DNA of 5,768 nt, taken from positions 1 through 5,768 of the forward strand of contig JAUVQB010000112.1 in the NCBI GenBank assembly GCA_030598385.1. The letters run 5' to 3'. Made by a program: the position numbers and the translations under genes. How positions within the stretch are numbered: the first letter of the stretch is position 1; every line of letters starts with the position of its first letter. The DNA comes from Alphaproteobacteria bacterium. GTDB lineage: Bacteria; Pseudomonadota; Alphaproteobacteria; Kiloniellales; JAKSDN01. Positions 1 to 5,768 of this stretch are shown here, piece by piece. The notes beneath the pieces were generated by a model. That model was not told the DNA's origin. It ran no database searches and was given only the letters and a program-made list of their open reading frames with translations.

Positions 1-462
1 CAGGTCGTGCAGGGTGCGGCGGCGGTCGTTGAACAGCGGCACCAAGAGCACAAGGAACCAGGTGATGGTGATACTGACGTAGAACAGGATGGTCATGAGC
101 AATGCCTGGACGTATTCGGGGCGCGCTCCGGTCCAGGTGCGGGCCTCCAGGTCCATGAACTTCATACCCGGCGTCGCGCCGTCCCGGCCGATGAAGAAGG
201 TGTGGTAGGCGATGGGAATGAAGGGCGCGATGGCGAGGTTGATCGGCGCGAGGAGGCCGAATGAGAGAAAGACGATGAGGCCGAGGATCGAAAAGACAAT
301 CATCAACAGCAAAACGTCGATGCCGTAGCCGACGACCCGGCGTGACAGAACGCCGTCGAACAGGTCGGGCTCCTCCAGCGGCCTGGGCGGTTCACCCTCC
401 CAGGCGGCGTCCCGCAACGCGGTCGCAGGCAAATTTGGTGGCAGGTTCGGCGTGTCGCTCAT
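1..462 (-). CDS. RDD family integral membrane protein (C-terminus beyond window edge)
   Basis: A 154-codon minus-strand frame opens at ATG 462-460 and runs off the left edge without a stop. Residues 1-35 are a Pro/Glu-rich, probably cytoplasmic tail. RRVVGYGIDVLLL (41-53) begins the first membrane helix and carries the conserved Arg and first Asp of the RDD family. A second hydrophobic stretch spans about 70-90, followed by the loop GRDGATPGMK (92-101), which is typical of the family. A third helix lies at about 120-143, then NDRRRTLHDL (145-154), the usual C-terminal signature. Family members are commonly about 150-180 residues, so probably only a short tail is missing. A GGAGAGGA ribosome site (plus-strand 472-479) lies 9 nt before the ATG. 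Family function is mostly unknown; some members have been linked to ion antiport, which cannot be inferred here. It follows the threonine ammonia-lyase gene by 93 bp on the same strand and may be co-transcribed. Confidence 0.93.
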   Translation of the reverse strand, partial: MSDTPNLPPNLPATALRDAAWEGEPPRPLEEPDLFDGVLSRRVVGYGIDVLLLMIVFSILGLIVFLSFGLLAPINLAIAPFIPIAYHTFFIGRDGATPGMKFMDLEARTWTGARPEYVQALLMTILFYVSITITWFLVLLVPLFNDRRRTLHDL

Positions 463-522
463 TCGCTCCGGTCCTCTCCAAGCTTCGCCTTGAGATGGGT
501 ATTTGAACGGGCTCCGGCAAGC

Positions 523-550
523 GGCCAGCCCCGCTGGCCAAGGACCTTGG
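523..550. repeat. Two adjacent inverted repeats between ilvA and the RDD gene
   Basis: The first is GGCCAGC (523-529), a 3-base CCC loop (530-532), then GCTGGCC (533-539): a perfect 7-bp GC-rich stem. The second overlaps its end: CCAAGG (538-543), a central A (544), then CCTTGG (545-550). Together they begin 6 bases after the TAG stop (556-558) of the threonine ammonia-lyase gene, reading on the minus strand. No T-run follows on either strand, so this is not a standard Rho-independent terminator. It could weaken read-through, stabilise the upstream mRNA or be a protein site. The repeats are seen directly; any role is inference. Confidence 0.5.
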
Positions 551-555
551 GCCCG

Positions 556-1794
556 CTAGATCGTCGTGGGATCGGCGGCGCGGGCGGACAGTACGCGGGT
601 CGCGAATCCCCCGCTCCGGAGGTTCTCCACGATCTCGCCCACATGTTCCTCGTTGCGAGTTTCCACGACGGCGTCGACCTCGGCCTCCTTGGCCGGCACG
701 TCGTAGAACAGGCGCTGGTGGTACACCTCGATGATGTTGCCGCCGCTGTCGCCGATCAGCTTGGCGACCTGCGCCAGCACGCCCGGGCGGTCGATAATGT
801 CGATGCGCAAGCGCACGATCCGCCCGTCGCGGACCAGGCCGCGGGTGAGCACCCAGGACAGCAGCCGCACATCGATGTTGCCGCCGGTGATGACGAGCCC
901 CACCTTGCGGCCGGCGAAGCGGGCGCGGGTGTCTTCGTCCAGCAAGGCCGCCACCGACGCGGCCCCGGCGCCCTCGGCCAGCACCTTCTGCAGTTCGACC
1001 AGCATCAGGACCCCGGTCTCGACCGCCGACTCGTCGACGATGAAGATATCCTCGACCATCTCTTCGATGATCGCCTTGGTCAGTTCGCCGGGTTTCTTGA
1101 CGGCGATGCCGTCGGCCAGGGTCTGCCCGCCCAAGCGTGGAACCTCGTTGTGGATCGCCTGATACATGGAGGGATAGAGCGCCGCTTGGACGCCGAAGAA
1201 GCGAGCCTTGGAGCCCAGCGCGCGCATCGCCGTCGCGGTGCCCGAAAGGATGCCGCCGCCGCCGATCGGCACGATGACATCGTCCAGGTCGGGCTGATCG
1301 GCCATGATCTCCAGGCCGACGGTGCCTTGGCCGGCCACGATCAGGGGATCGTCGTAGGGATGGACGAAGGTTAGGCCGTCCTTGTCGCCGACCTCCCGCG
1401 CCGCGACCGCCGAGGCATCCAGGGTATCGCCGGTCAGTATCACCCGGGCGCCGAACTTGCGGGTCTGCTCGACCTTGGTGAAGGGCGCGAACTCCGGCAT
1501 AACGATGGTGGCCGGGATGCCGAGGCGCTTGGCGTGATAGGCGACGCCTTGCGCGTGATTGCCGGCCGACATGGCGATGATACCGCGTTTGGCTTGCTCG
1601 TCGCTCAGACTCTTGAGCTTGACCAGGGCGCCGCGGTCCTTGAAGGAGCCCGTGTATTGAAGGCTCTCAAGCTTGAGATAGAGCTCGCAGCCCAATCGGC
1701 TCGATAGCCTCGGCGCCGGGACCAGGGGCGTGCGGATGACCGCGCCGTCGATGACCTCCGCGGCCTTGCGGATGTCGTCCAAGGTAACGCTCAT
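556..1794 (-). CDS. ilvA: Threonine ammonia-lyase (threonine dehydratase), single ACT domain form
   Basis: This 412-residue protein is a fold-type II PLP enzyme that deaminates L-threonine (family members often also use serine) to 2-oxobutyrate and ammonia in the cytoplasm, feeding isoleucine synthesis or propionyl-CoA formation. Visible motifs are TGSFKDRGA (48-56) with the PLP lysine at K52, SAGNHAQG (76-83) around the cofactor, the glycine-rich phosphate cup PIGGGG (176-181), EGAGAAS (274-280) and TGGNID (303-308). A single C-terminal ACT domain (about 328-403) begins LRIDIIDRPGVLAQVA and includes the YDVPAKEAEVD stretch typical of the roughly 400-residue class. The long IlvA has a different regulatory tail and catabolic TdcB lacks this domain. 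ACT domains suggest allosteric control, but the effector is unknown here. The start is ATG 1794-1792 with a GGGGGGAG site 8 nt upstream. It lies 45 bp after the acylase gene on the same strand, so co-transcription is likely. A biosynthetic or catabolic role cannot be decided from sequence alone. Confidence 0.95.
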   Translation of the reverse strand: MSVTLDDIRKAAEVIDGAVIRTPLVPAPRLSSRLGCELYLKLESLQYTGSFKDRGALVKLKSLSDEQAKRGIIAMSAGNHAQGVAYHAKRLGIPATIVMPEFAPFTKVEQTRKFGARVILTGDTLDASAVAAREVGDKDGLTFVHPYDDPLIVAGQGTVGLEIMADQPDLDDVIVPIGGGGILSGTATAMRALGSKARFFGVQAALYPSMYQAIHNEVPRLGGQTLADGIAVKKPGELTKAIIEEMVEDIFIVDESAVETGVLMLVELQKVLAEGAGAASVAALLDEDTRARFAGRKVGLVITGGNIDVRLLSWVLTRGLVRDGRIVRLRIDIIDRPGVLAQVAKLIGDSGGNIIEVYHQRLFYDVPAKEAEVDAVVETRNEEHVGEIVENLRSGGFATRVLSARAADPTTI

Positions 1795-1839
1795 GTCGCT
1801 TTCTCCCCCCGGGACAGTGCCTGAGACAGCTTGCGTCGG

Positions 1840-4344
1840 CTAGCCCGGCTCGAGAAGCAGGCGGCCGGCGATCTCTTCTGGTCTGCCGTCGAGCTTTAGG
1901 TATATCCCATCACGCCAGGCCTCCGCCAGATTCCCGTAGAACGGCGAAAAGGGATTGCCGGACTGACCCGTGGCGATCATGAAGAGGGACTGGTCCAGGG
2001 CGCCCAGGTCGTAGACGGCGCGAAAGGTCGCGCCATGGCGATGCTCGAAAACCTGCGGGTCGCTACCCGCCAGACGCGCGCCGCCCCGGTTCAGGGTGTC
2101 TTCGCCGCCGTCGGTTTCGATCGACCGGGTGGTCAAAGCGCCGATCAAGGGAATGCGGCTGAGGACGGGATGCCTCAGCCGCGCCATATGGGCGTCTCCC
2201 CAGCGCCAATCCGCCATGTCGTTACCGAACCGGGCGGCGAGGTCCGCCAAGGCGGTGTCGAGGGCCTTGGCCGATTGCGCTGCACAGCCCTCCCGCGTCT
2301 CGCTCTTGACGTCGTCGCACCAAGCCTCGCCGTCGGTCAGAATAGCCGACAGCAGGTCGGCGTCAGCGCGCTGGAAGAAACGAAATTCCGGCCCCAACTC
2401 GTCGGCCAGGAGCGCCTGGTTGGCCGCCTTGAGCCAGGCATGATAGATCAGGGGTTCCGGCCGGTCCCGCGCCATGCGGAAGTCCCAAGCCGCCAGCAGG
2501 GCGAGGGCGCCCTCGGCCCTTGGGCTCAATGGCGCGCTCAATCGCTCGCTCTCAACCGCTTGCGTAAGGAGCGGCAGCAGCTGCCCGGCCGACAGCGAGA
2601 CGATGTCGGACTGCCAGGCGGCGTGCTGTGCCACCGTCGTCGCCTCGGCGCCCTCGAGCAGGTCCTCGATACGCTGGGCGCGATGGCCGCTGGGCCAGTC
2701 GGCGGTGATCAGATAAGGGTAGTCGTCGGGGACGATCTTGTTGTTGGCCGCGACGATCCGGCCTCGTCCCGGGTCGACGCTTTGCGGCAGTTCGTCGAAG
2801 GGGATCTCGCCGAGCCAGTCCTGCTCGCCGCTCCATCCCAGTGCGGGAAAGCGGCCGTCGCCCTGCGCGCGCAGGGGCACGCGGGCCGGCGCGATGAAGC
2901 CGATGGTCCCCGCCCGATCGGCATAGAGAAGGTTTTGCTGCGGGCTGTGGAATTGCCTGAGGGCGGCCCGGAACTGCTCCCAGTTGCGGGCCCGGTTCAT
3001 GGCGAAGAGGGCGTCGGCGGTGCGGTCGTCGGCCCTCAGGCCGGGCCAGGCAAGGGCCAGGGCTTGGTCGTCGGCAAGCGGCGCGGTCCGGCGGGTGCGA
3101 AGGTCCGAGATCACCGGGCCATGGCGGGTGGAGCGCACCGCGATGGCCAGGGGATCGCTGCCGCGCACCCCTATGACTTCCTCGCGTACATGGAAGCGCT
3201 CGGGACCATCGGGCGTCTCGTAGCTGTCTGTCGCGCCGTCGGGGCTGCGCTCGCGGAAGAGATCCTGGGTGTCGCTGTGGGTCGTCGTGAAGGCCCAGGC
3301 GATGTGGCCGTTGTGCCCGGCGATCAGGAAGGGCACGCCCGGCGCCGTCGCGCCCGCCAACGTGAGCTCCGGCGTCTCGATGCGCGCCAGATACCATTCG
3401 CCCGGCTGACTGAGCGCCAGATGGATGTCGTTGGCCAGGATGGGGCTGCCGTTCGCGGTGTGGGACCCTGCGACGACCCAGGAGTTGGAGGCGTCCTTCG
3501 GCGCCCAGCGCCACGGTAGGACTTCGCCCGGCAGGATAGGCTGCAGGCCCCAGGCGGCCGTTAAGCCGCCGATGGCATTGGGGACGCCCGCCAGGTCGCC
3601 GATGGCGACTGGCCCATTGGCGGGGTAGGGGCGCCAGAGGAAGGCGATCTGCTCGAGCGTGAGCCGCTCGGCCAGGCGCAAGCGCAGCACCTCGCTCGAC
3701 CAGTTGCCGGAGAGCTGCAACGCCATCAAGCGGCCCCAGACCAGGCTGTCTGCCGGGCGCCAAGGCTCGGGCTCGGTGCGAAGCACCTGAAATTCGATGG
3801 GCAACGGGCCGGGCGGATCGGCGAGAAAGGCGTTCACCCCGGCGGCATAGGCGTCGAGGCTGGCCATAGTCTCGGGGTTGAGATGGGCCTGGCTCTTTTC
3901 GGCCAGGCGGTAGAAGCCGAGAGTGCGCATCATGCGGTCGACCTCGACGGTCGATTCGCCCATCACTTCGGACAGCCGGCCGGCGCCCAGACGACGCATA
4001 AGTTCCATTTGCAGCAACCGGTCCTGGGCATGGACATAGCCGAGGGCGCGATAAGCGTCGGGCGTGCCCTGGGCCTTGATCGTGACGACCCCGTCGGAAT
4101 CGCGCAGCACCTCGACCGGCGCGCTTAGGCCGGGGAGGGTGGCGACACCTTCGATCTGCGGCAGCGAGCCCTGCAGCCAGATATAGCCGCCGGCAACGCC
4201 AGCCAGCGTCAGCAGGAGGAGCGCGCCCAAGAGCCGTAACGGCCAGCGCAGCCAGCCCAGCTTTGCCGGGCGGGTGTCCTCGGCGATCCCATCGGGCCCG
4301 GTTCCATTCTGCCCGGTGGATGCCGGGCGATTACGCTTACGCAC
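1840..4344 (-). CDS. Penicillin acylase family protein (membrane-anchored Ntn hydrolase)
   Basis: This 834-residue precursor belongs to the penicillin acylase (S45) family of N-terminal-nucleophile amidases, which cleave themselves into alpha and beta chains. A basic N-terminal tail (1-33) precedes one hydrophobic segment (about 34-57), an uncleaved anchor or signal sequence that places the enzyme outside the cytoplasmic membrane. The alpha region includes GYVHAQDRLLQMELMRR (102-118). The self-cleavage site is KDASNSWVVAG (283-293), making Ser286 the first beta residue and nucleophile. Counting from it, His308 is beta-23, Asp358 beta-73 and Asp361 beta-76. ANNKIVPDDYPY (533-544) supplies the probable oxyanion-hole Asn. 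C-terminal family motifs are DWRWGDAHMARLRHPV (712-727) and GQSGNPFSPFYGN (793-805). The only cysteines are C676 and C687. The start is GTG, with an in-frame TGA just upstream. The substrate is unknown: beta-lactams, acyl-homoserine lactones and other amides are all possible. It is the first gene of the leftward unit, followed by ilvA after 45 bp. Confidence 0.95.
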   Translation of the reverse strand: MRKRNRPASTGQNGTGPDGIAEDTRPAKLGWLRWPLRLLGALLLLTLAGVAGGYIWLQGSLPQIEGVATLPGLSAPVEVLRDSDGVVTIKAQGTPDAYRALGYVHAQDRLLQMELMRRLGAGRLSEVMGESTVEVDRMMRTLGFYRLAEKSQAHLNPETMASLDAYAAGVNAFLADPPGPLPIEFQVLRTEPEPWRPADSLVWGRLMALQLSGNWSSEVLRLRLAERLTLEQIAFLWRPYPANGPVAIGDLAGVPNAIGGLTAAWGLQPILPGEVLPWRWAPKDASNSWVVAGSHTANGSPILANDIHLALSQPGEWYLARIETPELTLAGATAPGVPFLIAGHNGHIAWAFTTTHSDTQDLFRERSPDGATDSYETPDGPERFHVREEVIGVRGSDPLAIAVRSTRHGPVISDLRTRRTAPLADDQALALAWPGLRADDRTADALFAMNRARNWEQFRAALRQFHSPQQNLLYADRAGTIGFIAPARVPLRAQGDGRFPALGWSGEQDWLGEIPFDELPQSVDPGRGRIVAANNKIVPDDYPYLITADWPSGHRAQRIEDLLEGAEATTVAQHAAWQSDIVSLSAGQLLPLLTQAVESERLSAPLSPRAEGALALLAAWDFRMARDRPEPLIYHAWLKAANQALLADELGPEFRFFQRADADLLSAILTDGEAWCDDVKSETREGCAAQSAKALDTALADLAARFGNDMADWRWGDAHMARLRHPVLSRIPLIGALTTRSIETDGGEDTLNRGGARLAGSDPQVFEHRHGATFRAVYDLGALDQSLFMIATGQSGNPFSPFYGNLAEAWRDGIYLKLDGRPEEIAGRLLLEPG

Positions 4345-4356
4345 GCAAAGTCCTCA
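4342..4356 (-). promoter_or_regulatory. Ribosome binding site fixing the GTG start of the acylase gene
   Basis: On the minus strand TGAGGA (4356-4351) stands 6 nt before GTG (4344-4342). The TGA inside this site (4356-4354) is itself an in-frame stop, so no start further upstream is possible. The first in-frame ATG inside the gene is codon 113, well past the membrane anchor. The GTG is therefore the only sensible start. Confidence 0.85.
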
Positions 4357-4599
4357 CTCGCTGGGTAATCCCGTACAAGGCAACCGAGGCGCCTGCGCCG
4401 CCGGACAGGCCGTTCATCTCGGGTGTTGCGGCCTGCTATAGCCGAAGGGGCAGAGGGCGTCCATCGGCGGGCGGGCTTTCCTCCGAATTCGCCCAGACCC
4501 TAGAAGCGGCGCCGTTTTAACATTACCTTCAAACGAAAGCCTCACCATGCAGGGCCGGTCGGGGCCTCCCCTGGGCCGCGGGAAGGATGGAACGCCACA
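4345..4599. promoter_or_regulatory. Divergent intergenic region between acylase and malonyl-CoA decarboxylase genes
   Basis: These 255 bp separate two genes that point away from each other, so both promoters should lie here. It contains an 8-bp palindrome GCTATAGC (4435-4442), a second palindrome AGGCGCCT (4387-4394), and an AT-rich patch of about 25 bases (4515-4539) that stands out from the GC-rich surroundings and lies 61-85 bp before the decarboxylase start. I see no convincing consensus promoter for the plus strand, no clear direct-repeat operator and no riboswitch-like fold. Open frames crossing it in the minus direction are antisense continuations with no family resemblance. Confidence 0.6.
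4435..4463 (-). promoter_or_regulatory. Weak sigma70-like promoter candidate for the acylase-ilvA unit
   Basis: Read on the minus strand, TGGACG (4463-4458) and TATAGC (4440-4435) are spaced by 17 nt. Each matches 4 of 6 bases of the TTGACA and TATAAT consensus. Transcription would begin near 4428, giving a leader of about 85 nt before the GTG start. The -10 box is half of a palindrome, so TATAGC also reads on the plus strand, where TTCATC (4413-4418) lies 18 nt upstream. Such matches arise easily by chance, and this is inference only. Confidence 0.2.
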
Positions 4600-4602
4600 A
4601 TG
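4581..4602 (+). promoter_or_regulatory. Ribosome binding site and ATG start of malonyl-CoA decarboxylase
   Basis: GGAAGGA (4581-4587) lies 12 nt before ATG (4600-4602), a rather long spacing. The nearest upstream in-frame stop is TAG at 4501-4503, and no ATG, GTG or TTG occurs in this frame between it and 4600, so this is the most upstream standard start. Two other ATGs (4547 and 4587) are out of frame. Confidence 0.7.
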
Positions 4603-5768
4603 GGTGACGTTCAGCAACCGTCGTTTTTCGAGAAAACCTTCGCCAATCTGGCCGACGCCTGGCGGGATGTGGCGGCGAGTGCGGCGCGCAGCGTCGGCCT
4701 GACCCGGGCGGACGCGAGCGGCCCGCGCAGCGATAAGGCGCTGCAGGCCCTGATGACGGATTGCCTCGAGGCGCGCGGCGGCGAGGTTTCCGCGCGCATG
4801 CGCGCGGCCGAGCTGGGCGAGTGCTACCTGGAGCTCGACGCGGCGGGCAAGCAGCGCTTCCTGGAAATGCTGGCGCATGGCTTCGCGGTCAACCAGACTC
4901 TGGTCGAGGACCGCATCCTGTCCTACCGGAGCGCCGAGACCAGCGAGCAGCAATTGGTGGCCGAAGCGGGCCTACGCAACGCTTTGCAGCCGCCTCGGGT
5001 CAAGTTGCTGACCCAGTTCAACGCCCTGCCGGAGGGGGTCAAGTTCCTGGTCGACATGCGGGAGGAACTTTTGCCGCTTGTCGCGGAGGACCCTCATCTG
5101 CGGGCCCTCGACGCCGATCTGCGCGAGCTGCTGGTCTCTTGGTTCGATGTCGGCTTCCTGGACCTCAGGCAAATAACTTGGGATTCACCGGCCTCGCTGT
5201 TGGAAAAGTTGATCGCCTACGAGGCGGTTCACGAGATCCGTTCCTGGGAGGACCTGCACAACCGCCTGGAGTCCGACCGGCGCCTCTATGCTCTCTTCCA
5301 TCCGCGCATGCCGAACGAGCCTTTGGCCTTCGTCGAGGTCGCCCTGGTGCGCGGTCTGGCCGACAACATCCAGGCCGTGCTCGACGAACTGACGCCGCCC
5401 GAGGAGGCCAACGGACAGGATACGGCGATCTTCTATTCGATCAGCAACACCCAGCGCGGGCTCAAGGGCGTCAGCTTCGGCGAGTATCTGATCAAGCGCG
5501 TCGTCGGTCTCTTGAGCCGCGAGCTGCCGCAGCTCAAGACCTTTGCCACCCTGTCGCCGGTCCCCGGGTTCGCCGCCTGGCTCGCCGAGGCCGACCCGGA
5601 AAGCCTGGCGCCGGCCTTCAGCGAGGACGACCGCGCGAGCCTGTGCAAGTGGACCGGCCGCGACGAGCTGAAAGACGCCTTGGCGGTTCTGATCGAGCGC
5701 CCGGACTGGCGCGACGACCAAGCGCTGGCCGAGCGCCTCAAGGGCCCCCTGATGCGGCTTTGCGCCCG
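4600..5768 (+). CDS. matA: Malonyl-CoA decarboxylase (C-terminus beyond window edge)
   Basis: A 389-codon frame runs to the right edge without a stop. It belongs to the malonyl-CoA decarboxylase family, which converts malonyl-CoA to acetyl-CoA and CO2 using an acetyltransferase-like C-terminal domain. Residues 1 to about 185 form the helical N-terminal domain, including QFNALPEGVKFLVDMR (139-154). The catalytic domain then shows AYEAVHEIRSWEDL (206-219), LFHPRMPNEPLAFVEVAL (232-249), IFYSIS (277-282) with GLKGVSFGEYLIKRVV (287-302), and TLSPVPGF (317-324). From the human enzyme, the catalytic Ser probably corresponds to Ser319 in the SPVPGF motif. The partner His (FHLxNGA region) would lie past the edge; the visible part ends in the conserved PLMRLCA. 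No mitochondrial-type leader is seen. Family length of about 450-490 residues implies that 60-100 are missing. matA is the rhizobial name for this family; other names are in use. A malonyl-CoA synthetase gene often sits beside it, but none is visible here. Confidence 0.93.
   Translation, partial: MGDVQQPSFFEKTFANLADAWRDVAASAARSVGLTRADASGPRSDKALQALMTDCLEARGGEVSARMRAAELGECYLELDAAGKQRFLEMLAHGFAVNQTLVEDRILSYRSAETSEQQLVAEAGLRNALQPPRVKLLTQFNALPEGVKFLVDMREELLPLVAEDPHLRALDADLRELLVSWFDVGFLDLRQITWDSPASLLEKLIAYEAVHEIRSWEDLHNRLESDRRLYALFHPRMPNEPLAFVEVALVRGLADNIQAVLDELTPPEEANGQDTAIFYSISNTQRGLKGVSFGEYLIKRVVGLLSRELPQLKTFATLSPVPGFAAWLAEADPESLAPAFSEDDRASLCKWTGRDELKDALAVLIERPDWRDDQALAERLKGPLMRLCA

Noticed and set aside
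459..644. Minus-strand 61-codon frame whose stop overlaps the RDD start (ATGA)
   Set aside because: The overlap looks like translational coupling, but most of the frame lies inside ilvA in another frame, the rest crosses the inverted repeats, and it encodes a Pro/Arg/Ser-rich low-complexity peptide.
490..1374. Plus-strand open frame of 294 codons across the ilvA 3' half
   Set aside because: It is antisense to the ACT and catalytic regions of ilvA, rich in His, Asp, Gly and Ala, and has no family motif.
1795..1839. Possible regulatory leader or riboswitch before ilvA
   Set aside because: Only 45 bp are available, holding a GGGGGGAG ribosome site and no room for a leader peptide, T-box or aptamer.
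2035..3519. Plus-strand open frame of 494 codons inside the acylase gene
   Set aside because: It lies wholly antisense to a gene with clear family motifs throughout. Its translation is a low-complexity mix rich in Gly, Arg, Ala, Gln and Val with no recognisable domain, as expected from high GC content.
2552..3763. Minus-strand open frame of 403 codons in another frame of the acylase
   Set aside because: It is an Arg/Pro/Gly-rich out-of-frame translation of the acylase coding region, not a frameshifted continuation: the acylase frame itself is unbroken with motifs on both sides.
4507..4518. CGGCGCCG palindrome followed by TTTT, terminator-like
   Set aside because: The palindrome has no loop, so any hairpin would be too short. 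It sits between divergent genes where no transcript is expected to end, and four T residues are too few.
4414..4953. Minus-strand open frame of 179 codons spanning the divergent region
   Set aside because: It is antisense to the N-terminus of malonyl-CoA decarboxylase and then runs through the intergenic region; no domain resemblance is seen.
5185..5721. Minus-strand open frames opposite malonyl-CoA decarboxylase
   Set aside because: They are antisense to strongly conserved decarboxylase motifs; their composition is typical of GC-rich antisense frames.

Overview
This 5.77 kb window is GC-rich, densely coding chromosomal DNA. The gene families, GC-rich codon use and Shine-Dalgarno-led starts suggest an alphaproteobacterium, possibly a Rhodospirillales-type lineage. 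That placement is inference, because the window has no rRNA or other taxonomic marker.

Layout: three genes run leftward on the minus strand and one runs rightward on the plus strand. From the divergent centre going left they are a membrane-anchored penicillin-acylase-family Ntn hydrolase (4344 to 1840), an ACT-domain threonine ammonia-lyase (IlvA type, 1794 to 556) and an RDD-family membrane protein (462 to the left edge, C-terminus cut off). Gaps of 45 bp and 93 bp fit one transcription unit, with a possible partial break at two adjacent inverted repeats (523-550). From the centre going right, malonyl-CoA decarboxylase starts at 4600 and leaves the window after 389 codons, before its C-terminal catalytic His region. 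The 255 bp between the divergent starts is the only substantial non-coding stretch and should hold both promoters. Only weak candidate boxes are visible there.

How the genes relate: threonine ammonia-lyase makes 2-oxobutyrate for isoleucine synthesis or propionyl-CoA formation. Malonyl-CoA decarboxylase turns malonyl-CoA into acetyl-CoA. The acylase should be an extracytoplasmic amidase that cuts itself into two chains; its substrate cannot be read from the sequence. The RDD protein has no assignable function. No shared pathway is evident, and this looks like ordinary core or housekeeping DNA.

I found no mobile element, CRISPR array, RNA gene, phage or defence module, and no sign of a new multi-gene system. 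Many long open frames antisense to, or out of frame with, the real genes are by-products of high GC content.
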